Assembly: GCA_046734335.1 (NCBI GenBank)
Contig: JBKPRA010000019.1
Location: 1-64,000 of the forward strand
Origin: DATBLE01 sp046734335
GTDB taxonomy: Bacteria; Actinomycetota; Thermoleophilia; Gaiellales; Gaiellaceae
Direction: 5' to 3'
Length of the DNA stretch: 64,000 nt
In this document: positions 1 to 8,402 of the stretch, piece by piece
Layout: every line of letters starts with the position of its first letter
Numbering within the stretch: the first letter of the stretch is position 1
Made by a program: the position numbers and the translations under genes
The notes under the pieces: generated by a model
What the model saw: the letters and a program-made list of their open reading frames with translations, nothing else
The model's database searches: none
Told to the model about the DNA's origin: nothing

Positions 1-250
1 GCACGTAGACCTCGTCCGGCTTCGGAGCAAGGGCGATCACGGCGGCGACCGACTCGGGCATTGCGCCGAGGTGGACCGGCATGTGCTCGGCCTGCGCGAC
101 CGTGCGGCCGGTGGCGTCGAAGAGGGCAGCCGAGCAGTCACGCCGCTCCTTGATGTTCGACGACGTCGCGCTGCGCACGAGGGCCGTGCCCATCTCCTCC
201 GCGATCCCGGAAAGGGCGGCGCTCATCACCGAAAGCGTCACGGGGTCCAC
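1..250 (-). CDS. hyuB: Hydantoinase B / oxoprolinase subunit HyuB, N-terminal part (runs off window)
   Basis: Only the first 83 residues are in the window. They match the start of the hydantoinase B/oxoprolinase family (DPVTLSVMSAAL, then RRDCSAALFDATG). HyuB works with HyuA in ATP-dependent opening of five-membered cyclic amides such as 5-oxoproline, hydantoin or N-methylhydantoin in the cytoplasm. The GTG start lies inside the last codons of hyuA, so the two genes overlap by 13 nt and are probably translationally coupled. Substrate cannot be decided from this fragment; family call is firm. Confidence 0.85.
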   Translation of the reverse strand, partial: MDPVTLSVMSAALSGIAEEMGTALVRSATSSNIKERRDCSAALFDATGRTVAQAEHMPVHLGAMPESVAAVIALAPKPDEVYV

Positions 251-2136
251 GTTCGCTCCAGGACGAGCGTGCCGGCGGGATCCGGCTTTCCGGCCCAGCC
301 GGGTCGGACGAGACACGTCGAGCCGGGCAGTTCGACGATCGCCGGGCCGGAGACGGCCGAGCCCGGGCCGTGGACGGGCAGGTCGAGCCAGTCGCCGTCG
401 AGGTACGCCCGGCGTCCGGAGGATGGCATCGGCCGCGTCGGGTGCCGGAGGGAAGGGCGCTCGCGAGGAAGAGTGGCCACCAGCCGACGCGTGACCGGCT
501 CCGGCTCGGCGTCGAGCCCGAACCCGTAGCGGCGCTCGTGCTCTTGGGCCAGGTTCTCTTCCCAGCGGTCGGCCTCGACCGTCAGTTCGTGCGACTGACC
601 CCGGTAACGCGCATCGACCAGCCGCAGCGTCTTCGCACCCGGCAAGTCGTGCTCCGCCCGAGCCCCCATCTCCTGGAACGAGCCGCCCACGTAGTCGCGC
701 CGGAGATCCGCCGCGGCCAGGCCCAGCGCGCTCAGCACCCCGGATGCGAGCGGGACGAGGATGCGCTCCATCCCGAGCTCCTCGGCGAGAGCGCAGGCGT
801 GCAGCGGCCCGGCCCCGCCGAAGGCCACCAGTGCGAGCCCGCGCGCGTCGATCCCGCGCTCGACGCTGACCACGCGGAGCGCCCGAGCCATCTCGGCATT
901 CACGACCCGAAGGACGCCGTCGGCCGCCTGGATGGCTCTTTCGGCCGCGGCCGAGCTGGGGGCGTCCGCCACCACAGGCAATCCTGCCAACGCCCGTTCG
1001 GCCAGGGCCCCGTCGAGTGTGACCTCGCCGCCGAGGACGGCTCCGTCGGCCAGGTAGCCGAGCACGAGGTTGGCATCGGTCACGGTCGGTTGCTCGCCTC
1101 CCAGCCCGTAGCAGGCAGGACCGGGCCGCGCTCCCGCCGAGCGCGGCCCCACCCGAAGGGCACCGCCCTCGTCCAGCCAAGCAACCGAGCCGCCCCCGGC
1201 ACCGATCGTGTGCACGTCGACCGTCGGGAAGCGGATCGGCACGCCCGCGACGACCGACTCGGACGTGACCCGTGCCTCGCCGCCGAGCACCGCGGCCACG
1301 TCGGTGCTCGTCCCACCCATGTCGAAGCTGAGGATGTCGTCCAACCCGCCTACACGCGCCACGAACCCGGCTCCGACCACCCCGGCCGCCGGGCCGGAAA
1401 GCAAGCACGAAGCCGGGTGGGCGGCCGCTGCGGCCGCGTCGGCCACCCCTCCCGAGGACTGCATGACGAGCGGCGGCGGCTCGATTTCCGCGAGGTACGT
1501 CGACAGCACGGGCGCCAGGTAGGCGTTCGCGACCGTGGTGGAGCAGCGCTCGTACTCGCGGAACTCGGGCAGCAGCTCGGAGGAGAGCGACACCCGGACG
1601 CCGGGCAGCGCCGTCCGCAGAACCTCGCCGACGGCCCGCTCGTGCTCCGGGTGCAGGAACGCAAACAGCAGGCAGACGGCGACAGCCTCGACGTCCGCCG
1701 CTGCGACGGAGGCGACCGCCTCCCGCAGCGACTCTTCGTCGAGCGGCACGAGCACCCCCTCGGGCCCCATCCGCTCACGCACCGCGAAGCGCAGCTCACG
1801 CGGGACGAGCGCCGCGGGCTTGTGCGCGGACAGGTCGTAGAGAGACGCCCGGTTCTGCCTGCCGATCTCGATCACGTCGCGAAAGCCCTCTGTCGTAACG
1901 AGCGCCGTCCGGGCGCCGCGGCGTTCCAGCAACGCGTTCGTGGCCACCGTGGTGCCGTGCGCAAGCACGTCCACAGCCCCGACGTCGACACCCGCGGCGG
2001 CCAGCGCCGCGGCGATCCCGCGAGCCTCGGCGCCCGGAAGCGACGGCACCTTGGCGGTGACGAGCTCCCCGTCGACGACTGCCACCAGATCGGTGAACGT
2101 GCCGCCGACGTCGACCCCGACGCTGATACCACCCAT
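238..2136 (-). CDS. hyuA: Hydantoinase A / oxoprolinase subunit HyuA
   Basis: This 632-residue protein has the actin/hexokinase-like nucleotide-binding fold of the hydantoinase A family. The N-terminal GVDVGGTFTD phosphate loop is at residues 7-16, HGTTVATNALL at 60-70, a central DMGGTSTDVA segment, and FGGAGPLHACALA toward the C-terminus. The ATG was chosen because the glycine-rich loop follows at once; the open frame continues 167 codons upstream but only antisense to fhs. Family members hydrolyse 5-oxoproline, hydantoins or N-methylhydantoin with ATP. The carbamoyl amidase at 55.9 kb and the FAD amine oxidases make N-methylhydantoin (creatinine route) attractive, but this is inference. Confidence 0.9.
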   Translation of the reverse strand: MGGISVGVDVGGTFTDLVAVVDGELVTAKVPSLPGAEARGIAAALAAAGVDVGAVDVLAHGTTVATNALLERRGARTALVTTEGFRDVIEIGRQNRASLYDLSAHKPAALVPRELRFAVRERMGPEGVLVPLDEESLREAVASVAAADVEAVAVCLLFAFLHPEHERAVGEVLRTALPGVRVSLSSELLPEFREYERCSTTVANAYLAPVLSTYLAEIEPPPLVMQSSGGVADAAAAAAHPASCLLSGPAAGVVGAGFVARVGGLDDILSFDMGGTSTDVAAVLGGEARVTSESVVAGVPIRFPTVDVHTIGAGGGSVAWLDEGGALRVGPRSAGARPGPACYGLGGEQPTVTDANLVLGYLADGAVLGGEVTLDGALAERALAGLPVVADAPSSAAAERAIQAADGVLRVVNAEMARALRVVSVERGIDARGLALVAFGGAGPLHACALAEELGMERILVPLASGVLSALGLAAADLRRDYVGGSFQEMGARAEHDLPGAKTLRLVDARYRGQSHELTVEADRWEENLAQEHERRYGFGLDAEPEPVTRRLVATLPRERPSLRHPTRPMPSSGRRAYLDGDWLDLPVHGPGSAVSGPAIVELPGSTCLVRPGWAGKPDPAGTLVLERTWTP

Positions 2137-2172
2137 CACGCTATCTTCGCGAGGATAGGCTTGCTGCGGCAA
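2137..2172. promoter_or_regulatory. Short divergent intergenic region with an interrupted palindrome
   Basis: The 36 nt between hyuA and fhs must hold both 5' control regions. It contains CTATC-N8-GATAG, a 5-bp dyad around TTCGCGAG, which could be an operator shared by the two divergent genes. TANNNT-like hexamers exist on both strands, but none has convincing spacing. The function is a guess from position and symmetry. Confidence 0.3.
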
Positions 2173-3843
2173 ATGGCCACCACGAAGATGCCGTCCAGTC
2201 TCGAGATCGCGCAGCAGGCGACGCTGCGCCCGATCGCCGAGCTCGCCGCCGAGATCGGGCTCGAGGAGGACGAGGTCGAGCTCTACGGCCGGTACAAGGC
2301 CAAGGTCGACCTGTCGGTGCTCGACCGTCTCCGAGACCAGCCGAACGCGAAGCTGATCGGCGTCACCGCGATCACCCCGACGAAGGCCGGGGAGGGGAAG
2401 ACGACCACGGCGGTCAGTCTCACGCAGGGCCTCGGCACGATCGGCAAGAACCCGGTGCTCTGCCTGCGCGAGGCGTCGCTCGGCCCGGTTTTCGGAATCA
2501 AGGGCGGCGCGGCCGGAGGCGGCTACGCACAGGTGGTGCCTATGGAGGACCTCAATCTCCACTTCACCGGTGACATCCACGCGATCGGCGCTGCCAACAA
2601 CCTGCTCTCGGCGATGCTCGAGGCGCACATCCTCCACGGGAACGAGCTGGGGATCGACCCGCTCACCGTCAGCTGGCGCCGCTGTATGGATATGAACGAC
2701 CGGGCCCTACGGAACGTCGTGCTCGGCCTCGGCGGCCGCGCGAACGGCTACGTCCGCGAGACCGGCTTCGACATCACTGCCGCCTCCGAGGTGATGGCGA
2801 TCACCGCCGTTGCGCGCGACCTCTTCGACCTCCGCAAGCGGCTCGGCGCAATCACTGTGGCCTACACGTGGGAGGGCGAGCCGGTCACCGCCGAGCAGCT
2901 GAAGGCGGCCGGCGCGATGACCGTGCTGCTCAAGGACGCGATCAAGCCGAACCTCGTGCAGACGCTCGAGGGCCAGCCCGCCTTCATCCACTGCGGGCCG
3001 TTCGCGAACATCGCACACGGCAACTCGTCGCTGGTCGCCGACCTCGTCGGTCTCAAGCTCGGCGACTACGTCGTCACCGAATCGGGCTTTGGCGCGGACA
3101 TGGGGATGGAGAAATTCCTTGACATCGTCTGCCGAGTGGGAAGCATCGCTCCCAGCGCGATCGTGCTGGTCGCCACGGTCAAGGCCCTCAAGCACCACGG
3201 CGACGACCCTGAGGGCGGCGTCGACGCGATCGAGCGAGGCGCCGGCAACCTCGCCCGCCACATCGGGATCATCCGCGAGTTCGGTCTGAATGCGGTCGTC
3301 GCGATCAACGCCTTCCCGGGCGACACCGACGAAGAGGTCGCCACCGTGCGCCGGCTCGCCCTCGAGCTCGGTGCGCACGCGGCGGCGGTCAACACCGCGT
3401 TCGAGGACGGCGGGGAAGGCGCGCGCGAGCTTGCCGAGGCGGTCGTCGACGCCGCCGAGAAACCGAACGCGTTCGAGCCCATGTACGAGCTCGACGCGCC
3501 GATCGTCGACAAGATCGAGTCCATCGCCAAGCGCGTCTACGGAGCCGACGGCATCTTCCTCCTGCCGGCAGCCGAGAACGACGTCAAGCGCTTCACCGAG
3601 CAGGGCCTCGACAACGTGCCGATCTGCATGGCCAAGACGCACCTCTCGCTCTCGCACGACCCCGCACTGACCAATGCGCCGACCGGCTTCACCGTTCCGG
3701 TACGGGCGGTGCGGGCGTACACCGGCGCGGGCTGGCTGGTGGCGCTCTGCGGCGACATGCAGACGATGCCCGGCCTGTCCGCGTCGCCGGCGGCGTTCAA
3801 CGTCGATATCGACGAGAACGGCCGCACCGTTGGCCTCTTCTGA
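2173..3843 (+). CDS. fhs: Formate-tetrahydrofolate ligase
   Basis: This 556-residue protein is full length for formyltetrahydrofolate synthetase, which makes 10-formyl-THF from formate, THF and ATP. The nucleotide loop TPTKAGEGKTTT is at residues 68-79, followed by LREASLGPVFGIKGGAAGGG, both hallmarks of the family. Two ATG codons five codons apart are possible starts; neither has a strong Shine-Dalgarno, and the first fits the usual family length. The gene overlaps the next one by 14 nt. In this neighbourhood formate could come from the acetamidase/formamidase and cyclase-family hydrolases, which would link ureide breakdown to the one-carbon pool (inference). Confidence 0.95.
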   Translation: MATTKMPSSLEIAQQATLRPIAELAAEIGLEEDEVELYGRYKAKVDLSVLDRLRDQPNAKLIGVTAITPTKAGEGKTTTAVSLTQGLGTIGKNPVLCLREASLGPVFGIKGGAAGGGYAQVVPMEDLNLHFTGDIHAIGAANNLLSAMLEAHILHGNELGIDPLTVSWRRCMDMNDRALRNVVLGLGGRANGYVRETGFDITAASEVMAITAVARDLFDLRKRLGAITVAYTWEGEPVTAEQLKAAGAMTVLLKDAIKPNLVQTLEGQPAFIHCGPFANIAHGNSSLVADLVGLKLGDYVVTESGFGADMGMEKFLDIVCRVGSIAPSAIVLVATVKALKHHGDDPEGGVDAIERGAGNLARHIGIIREFGLNAVVAINAFPGDTDEEVATVRRLALELGAHAAAVNTAFEDGGEGARELAEAVVDAAEKPNAFEPMYELDAPIVDKIESIAKRVYGADGIFLLPAAENDVKRFTEQGLDNVPICMAKTHLSLSHDPALTNAPTGFTVPVRAVRAYTGAGWLVALCGDMQTMPGLSASPAAFNVDIDENGRTVGLF

Positions 3844-4273
3844 CCCGCTCGCGGCCGGCCCCGCGATCGTCAGGACGGTCGAGCTGTCTACGGGCCTCGC
3901 CCTGCTGACGGCCCGCGTCGCCGGCCGCGATGACCTGATCGCACGGGCCGAAGCGCTCGCCGCGGAGCTGGCCCCGCTCGCCGAGGCCGATGCCGATGCC
4001 TACCGCGACTACCTTGCCACCCACTCCGACGACGCCCGCTCGCGAACGATCGAGCTGCCGCTGCGGATGGCCGAGCTCGCCGCAGATGCCGCCGAGCTCG
4101 CCGTGGAGTCGGCAGAGAGCACGGAGCGGGCAGCGAGCGGCGACGCCAAGGCGGGCGTCCTGCTCGCGGAGGCGGCGGCCCGCGCCGCCGCCCTGCTCGT
4201 TCAGGTGAACGGGGGCGGCGACGCGGCCGCGTCGGCTACCGGTCGGGCTGCCCGCGCAGCTTCTCGGCTGTGA
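3830..4273 (+). CDS. Short cyclodeaminase/cyclohydrolase-like (FTCD C-terminal family) protein
   Basis: This is an alanine-rich, mostly helical protein of 147 residues. Its segment LAPLAEADADAYRDYL and the following helices resemble the C-terminal cyclodeaminase/cyclohydrolase domain of formiminotransferase-cyclodeaminase. Family members are usually about 200 residues and begin with a glycine-rich PGGGSAAA loop; here that region reads PLAAGPAIV and the protein is shorter. The likely start is a TTG inside the end of fhs, so both genes read as one unit, consistent with a folate one-carbon role (methenyl- to formyl-THF). The missing loop makes catalytic activity doubtful. Homology call is moderate. 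Confidence 0.55.
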   Translation: MASSDPLAAGPAIVRTVELSTGLALLTARVAGRDDLIARAEALAAELAPLAEADADAYRDYLATHSDDARSRTIELPLRMAELAADAAELAVESAESTERAASGDAKAGVLLAEAAARAAALLVQVNGGGDAAASATGRAARAASRL

Positions 4274-4928
4274 CGCCGAGGTTGCGGAGGACCTCTCCCC
4301 CGACGCCGCGCGAGTCCGAGACGAGCGCCAGCAGGATGTCGTCCGGACCGAACTGCTCGCGCCCGGAGTCGACGGCGTCGTTGAGGGCCGCCTCGAGGAC
4401 GCGCTTCGCCCGCGGCGTGAAGGGTCTCGGCAACCCTGCGATCCACTGCTCATCACCCTCGCCGACCTGATCGAGCACGTGCTCGCGGGCGGCCTCGTAC
4501 GAAACGCCCTCGATCCCGCGCCTCGCGACCGCGAGCATCAGGTGCTCGGTGCCGAGGTAGGAATGCCTGAGCGAGTCCGCCTCCTTCTGCGACTCGACCA
4601 TGACCTCGCGTGCCCCATCGTCGAAGCGGGCGATGAAGTGCTGCCGGCCGCGCCCACCACGGTGGCGGCGACCGTGCTTCCAGCGGCCGCCTCCGCCCAT
4701 CCACGGCTGCGGCCCGGGCGGCCCGGCAGGGCCGTCCACGATCTGGTGCACGCGCTGGTGCGATAGCTCGAGCGCGTCGGCGATCTCGCGGAGCGAGCCG
4801 CCTTCGGCGTGGAGCTTCTTGATCGCGTGGTGGTAGTCCACGCGTACGTGTGCTGTCTGGCTCTCGAGGTCGACGAGGCGCTGCCGCGCCTCCTTTGCCT
4901 CGGCCAGGACTTGTTCGTCTAGTGTCAT
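4236..4928 (-). CDS. Helix-turn-helix regulator fused to a Clp N-terminal (ClpC R-type) domain
   Basis: This 230-residue protein has three parts. Residues 1-66 form a helical region ending in an HTH like sigma-factor region 4 (SLREIADALELSHQRVHQIV, 45-64). Residues 67-97 are a Gly/Pro/Arg linker. Residues 98-228 hold two Clp-N repeats (around GTEHLMLAV at 126-134 and PDDILLALV at 195-203). There is no AAA+ domain. In ClpC the Clp-N module binds adaptors and, in Firmicutes, phosphoarginine-marked substrates. Here it would act as a sensory domain on a DNA-binding protein (inference). The 3' end overlaps the opposing cyclodeaminase-like gene by 38 nt. Its own promoter carries a perfect palindrome, which suggests autoregulation. 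Confidence 0.8.
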   Translation of the reverse strand: MTLDEQVLAEAKEARQRLVDLESQTAHVRVDYHHAIKKLHAEGGSLREIADALELSHQRVHQIVDGPAGPPGPQPWMGGGGRWKHGRRHRGGRGRQHFIARFDDGAREVMVESQKEADSLRHSYLGTEHLMLAVARRGIEGVSYEAAREHVLDQVGEGDEQWIAGLPRPFTPRAKRVLEAALNDAVDSGREQFGPDDILLALVSDSRGVGGEVLRNLGVTAEKLRGQPDR

Positions 4929-4936
4929 AGACGTCT

Positions 4937-4965
4937 ACTATACTAGACAGCTGTCTAGCTGTCTA
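4937..4965 (-). promoter_or_regulatory. Sigma70-type leaderless promoter of the HTH-ClpN gene
   Basis: Read on the minus strand, TAGACA (-35; 5 of 6 to consensus), a 17-bp spacer and TATAGT (-10; 5 of 6 to consensus) precede the ATG at 4928 by 8 nt. Transcription should therefore begin at or next to the A of ATG, giving a leaderless mRNA. The -35 box overlaps the stop codon of the upstream EamA gene, so the regulator can be expressed independently of it. Confidence 0.75.
4943..4958. promoter_or_regulatory. 16-bp perfect palindrome between -35 and -10 (probable operator)
   Basis: CTAGACAGCTGTCTAG is a perfect palindrome filling the spacer of the HTH-ClpN promoter. Related half-sites flank it: TAGACGTCTA (4928-4937, over the start codon) and GTCTAGAC (4961-4968, over the -35). 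This clustered TAGAC/GTCTA array is what an autorepressor operator would look like. The bound protein is inferred to be the HTH-ClpN product because the sites sit at its own promoter. Confidence 0.65.
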
Positions 4966-5778
4966 GACGACGAGCAGCATCACCCCGGCGACCACCACCC
5001 CTGCGCCCGCCGCCCGCCAGGCGGACACGTGCTCTTTCAGCATCACGGCGGCCAGGACGGTGACGAACAGGACGCTCGTCTCGCGGACGGCTGCGACCGG
5101 CGCCGCAGGTGCCAGGCGAAGGGCGTAGAGCGCGAGCGCGTACGGCGCCAGCGTCAGCGGCGCGATCAGCAGCGTCTCCAGCCGGAAGCCCGCCCGCAGC
5201 GCCGGCGCGCCCTGCCGGAACGCCACGACGGCAGCCGTCACGAGCGCGGGGCCGATCATCACCGCTTCCAGGTAGGCAAGCGGGTCGGCCAGCGTCACGC
5301 CGGTGTTGTCGATCAGCGTATAGCCGGCGATCGTCGCGGCGATCGAGAGGCCGAACGCGCTGGCAGCGCGATCGGGCCGGCGGCCGCGGACGAGGAGAAT
5401 CCCGGCCCCGACGGCACAGACACCAACCGCCTGGTTCCAGGATGTTGCCGTGCCGAGTGCGGCCACGGCGACGACAAGGACCAACACGGGCGCCAGCCCC
5501 CGGGCGATCGGGTAGAAGACCGAAAGCGGCGCGGCGGCGTAGGCCGCGCTCAGCAGCAGCACGTAGGCGAGCTCGAACGCGGCGCTCCCGGCGATGTACT
5601 TCCAGGCGCCCGTTTCGATGCGCCAGCGTGCCGCGGCAACCGGGGCAAAGATCGCGACCGCCATGCAGAACGCCGCCGCTGTCGCCACCTGTGGGTCACG
5701 GGTGCGGGCGAGCAGGACGTTCCAGAGCGCGTGCAGCACCGCCGCGCCGAGCGCGAGCGCGAAGGCGTCGGCGGGCAT
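4963..5778 (-). CDS. EamA/DMT-family membrane transporter
   Basis: This 271-residue, very hydrophobic protein has about ten predicted membrane spans in two EamA-like halves; a conserved YPIARGLAPVLV stretch lies in the first half and VLAAVMLKEHVSAW in the second. The family exports or imports small metabolites such as amino acids and amines across the cytoplasmic membrane. Its ATG overlaps the stop of the upstream FAD oxidoreductase by one base (TGATG), so the pair is translationally coupled and the substrate is probably related to that enzyme. The substrate itself cannot be read from sequence. Confidence 0.8.
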   Translation of the reverse strand: MPADAFALALGAAVLHALWNVLLARTRDPQVATAAAFCMAVAIFAPVAAARWRIETGAWKYIAGSAAFELAYVLLLSAAYAAAPLSVFYPIARGLAPVLVLVVAVAALGTATSWNQAVGVCAVGAGILLVRGRRPDRAASAFGLSIAATIAGYTLIDNTGVTLADPLAYLEAVMIGPALVTAAVVAFRQGAPALRAGFRLETLLIAPLTLAPYALALYALRLAPAAPVAAVRETSVLFVTVLAAVMLKEHVSAWRAAGAGVVVAGVMLLVV

Positions 5779-7130
5779 CAACGCGTGCCGATCCGGAGGC
5801 CCATGACCCGTGGGAGGGCGGCCACGCCGCGGGCGACGAGCTGCGGGCGCCGCCCCGCCTCGTCGGCGGCCTCGACCGAGAGGATCGCCCGGCGGACGAG
5901 CGCCCCGCCGAGGTGCCGGACCGGCTCGGGCGGCAGACGCGGCGGGACTCGGCCGGCGAGCGGCAGGCGCGACCACTCGTCGTCGGAGCCGAGGACGAGC
6001 GAGGCGAGGATCTGTCCGCCGAGCCAGCTGGGGCCGACACCGTTCCCGGAGTAGCCCGCTCCGTAGTGGATCCGCGTGCCGGGCACGGTCGCGAAGAAGG
6101 GCAACTGGTCGCTGGAGACGTCGACGGGCCCGCCCCACGCCCGCTCGACCCGCGCAGCGGCGAGGCCCGGCAGCAGCCGTCGCAGGCCGTGCTCCGCTCG
6201 GGCGACGGTCGGCGCGTCGTCGAAGAAGCGCGCGTCGATCCGGCCGCTGCGGCCGATCGGCCCCGAGGCAGAGCCCATCAGCACGCGGCCGTCATCGGTC
6301 GTCCGGAAGTAGTGGAGGAACATCCGGCCGTCGGCAATCGCCTCACCGCCGGTCCAGCCGATCTCCGCCAGCAGCTCCGGCACCGGCTCGGTCAGGACGA
6401 CGTAGCTCCCGAACGGCGTCAGCGCCCGGCTCGCCGGGCGCCAGCCGCTCATCCAGGCGTTCGCGACGACGACGATCTCGCCCGCCCGCACCCGCCCACG
6501 CGCGGTCGCGACCTCGCCGGGACGAACGGAGGTGACGCGGGAGCGCTCGTGCAGCGTGACGCCTGCGCCGAGCGCAGCCCGGCGCAGAGCGCGCACCAGC
6601 CTGGCCGGCTGCACCGTGGCGGCGTCGGGGAGGCGGACGCCCCGCCGGAAGACCGGCGAGATCCCGGGCTCGACGGCGAAGACGCGCTCGGGCACGCTCA
6701 GCTCGGAGGCGACCCAGATCGCTTCCTCCAAGGCAGCGTCCTGTGCAGGAGTCGTCGAGACCTCGAGCATTCCACCACGGCGCAGCCACACGTCCTCGCC
6801 CAGGGCCTCCACAGCCGGAATCGCGCCCTCCGACGCCCGGGCGAGGACGAGCGCGGCCTCGTCGCCGAGCCGCGAGCGCAGCCGCGGCAGCGCGCACCAG
6901 TAGGTCTCGAGGAAGCCGCCGTTCCGACCGCTCGGCCCGTAGCCGACATGCTCGGCCTCGAGCACGGTCACGCGGAACGACGAGTCGCGCCGCTTCAGCT
7001 CGATTGCGGTCCAGAGGCCCGTGTACCCGCCGCCGACGATCACGACGTCGGCCTCGGCGTCCGCGGACAGCGGTGCCGCCTCGGGATCGGGCGGAGCCTC
7101 CTCCAGCCACCACGGCACGCGGTTCAGCAC
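5778..7130 (-). CDS. FAD-dependent amine/amino-acid oxidoreductase (DAO family, PuuB-like)
   Basis: This 450-residue protein has the FAD-binding dinucleotide loop VVIVGGGYTGLWTA (residues 28-41), then a GYGPSGRNGG segment typical of gamma-glutamylputrescine oxidoreductase and related DAO enzymes. Such enzymes oxidise C-N bonds of amines, N-methyl amino acids or polyamine conjugates, releasing an aldehyde or imine plus ammonia/amine and H2O2. It starts at a GTG only 20 nt from the divergent aminotransferase, and its stop is fused to the EamA transporter start. Polyamine or sarcosine-type substrates fit the neighbourhood; the exact one is unknown. Confidence 0.8.
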   Translation of the reverse strand: MLNRVPWWLEEAPPDPEAAPLSADAEADVVIVGGGYTGLWTAIELKRRDSSFRVTVLEAEHVGYGPSGRNGGFLETYWCALPRLRSRLGDEAALVLARASEGAIPAVEALGEDVWLRRGGMLEVSTTPAQDAALEEAIWVASELSVPERVFAVEPGISPVFRRGVRLPDAATVQPARLVRALRRAALGAGVTLHERSRVTSVRPGEVATARGRVRAGEIVVVANAWMSGWRPASRALTPFGSYVVLTEPVPELLAEIGWTGGEAIADGRMFLHYFRTTDDGRVLMGSASGPIGRSGRIDARFFDDAPTVARAEHGLRRLLPGLAAARVERAWGGPVDVSSDQLPFFATVPGTRIHYGAGYSGNGVGPSWLGGQILASLVLGSDDEWSRLPLAGRVPPRLPPEPVRHLGGALVRRAILSVEAADEAGRRPQLVARGVAALPRVMGLRIGTR

Positions 7131-7150
7131 GCCGATAGCATCGCGAAGCC

Positions 7151-8386
7151 ATGACCCGCGCGTTCTGGAACCCGATGACGAACATGGGCGCGTTCCGCGA
7201 TCGAGGGATCACGATCGTCCGCGGCGAGGCCTCGACCGTGTGGGACGAGGGCGGCAACGCCCTGATCGACGTCTCAGGGGCACTCTGGTACTGCAACGTC
7301 GGCTACGGCCGGGCCGAGCTGGCTGAGGCGGCTGCCACGCAGATGCGCGAGCTCGCGTCCTACAAGACGTACGACGGCTTCACATCACCGCAGACCGAGG
7401 CCCTGGCGGCACGTGTGGCGGAGGTGGTACCGCTGGACGGCGCCAAGGTGTTCTTCACCTCGGGCGGCGGCGAGTCGATCGACACGGCGGCGAAGCTCGC
7501 CCGCGCGTACTGGGCTGCGGTCGGCAAGCCTGACAAGCACGCCGTGGTGTCCCGTCAGTTCGCCTACCACGGCTCGAACGCCTACGGCACCTCACTCGGG
7601 GGGATGGCCGCGCTCACCGATGTGTACGGCCGCCTCGTCCCCGACGTCGACCAGGTGCCGTGGGACGACGCCGAGGCGCTCGCGGAGACGATCGACCGCG
7701 CAGGCGCAGACAACGTGGCTGCGTTCTTCGCCGAGCCGATCATCGGCGCCGGAGGCGTGCTGATCCCGCCGGACGGCTACCTCGAGCGCGTTCAGGAGAT
7801 CTGCCGCGAGCGCGAGGTGCTGCTCGTCCTGGACGAGGTGATCACCGGCTTCGGGCGCACCGGAGAGTGGTTCGCGACCGGTCGGTTCGGCCTGTCGCCC
7901 GACCTGATCACGGTCGCCAAGGGAATCACCTCTGGCTACATCCCGCTCGGCGGCGTGATCGCCTCGGCGCGTGTAGCGGAGCCCTTCTGGGCCGAGGGCA
8001 CGGCGAACGTCTTCCGCCACGGATTCACATACTCCGGACACGCCACCGCCTGTGCGGTCGGGCTCGCGAACATCGAGGTGATCGAGCGCGAGGGTCTCGT
8101 CCAGCGCGTGCGCGAGCTCGAGCCCGTTCTGGCGGACGCGCTACGGCCACTGGCGGACCACCCGGCAGTCGCGGAGGTGCGAACGGGCGTCGGCCTGCTC
8201 GCCGCGGTCGAGCTAGCGGATGCGTCGAAGCTCCAGGCTGTGATCGATGCCGCGTACGAGCGCGGGGTGCTGGTGCGGGGCATCCGCGGCGTCGCCCTTC
8301 AGGTCTCGCCCCCGTTCGTGATCACCGAAGATGAGATCGAAACCGCGGCGAGCGTCTTCGGTGAGGCGCTGGCAGCGGCAGCCTGA
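7151..8386 (+). CDS. Class III (omega) aminotransferase
   Basis: This 411-residue protein is full length for PLP fold-type I, class III aminotransferases. It shows the phosphate-binding TSGGGESIDTA (103-113), the LLVLDEVITGFGRTG segment with Asp228 at the pyridine nitrogen, and Lys257 in ITVAKGITSGY as the Schiff-base lysine. The family transfers amino groups from omega-amino acids, diamines or beta-alanine to pyruvate or 2-oxoglutarate. It diverges from the FAD oxidoreductase, and the two are probably co-regulated from the 20-nt gap. Putrescine, GABA or beta-alanine (from dihydropyrimidines) are reasonable substrates. Confidence 0.9.
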   Translation: MTRAFWNPMTNMGAFRDRGITIVRGEASTVWDEGGNALIDVSGALWYCNVGYGRAELAEAAATQMRELASYKTYDGFTSPQTEALAARVAEVVPLDGAKVFFTSGGGESIDTAAKLARAYWAAVGKPDKHAVVSRQFAYHGSNAYGTSLGGMAALTDVYGRLVPDVDQVPWDDAEALAETIDRAGADNVAAFFAEPIIGAGGVLIPPDGYLERVQEICREREVLLVLDEVITGFGRTGEWFATGRFGLSPDLITVAKGITSGYIPLGGVIASARVAEPFWAEGTANVFRHGFTYSGHATACAVGLANIEVIEREGLVQRVRELEPVLADALRPLADHPAVAEVRTGVGLLAAVELADASKLQAVIDAAYERGVLVRGIRGVALQVSPPFVITEDEIETAASVFGEALAAAA

Positions 8387-8402
8387 GTCGACGGCAGCCG
8401 AC

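Noticed and set aside
2137..2637. N-terminal extension of hyuA by 167 residues
   Set aside because: It lies antisense to the conserved fhs coding region and has no hydantoinase similarity; the domain begins at the internal ATG.
2707..3657. 316-codon open frame antisense to fhs
   Set aside because: Composition is Arg/Asp/Val-rich with no family motifs; it is a shadow frame of GC-rich coding DNA.
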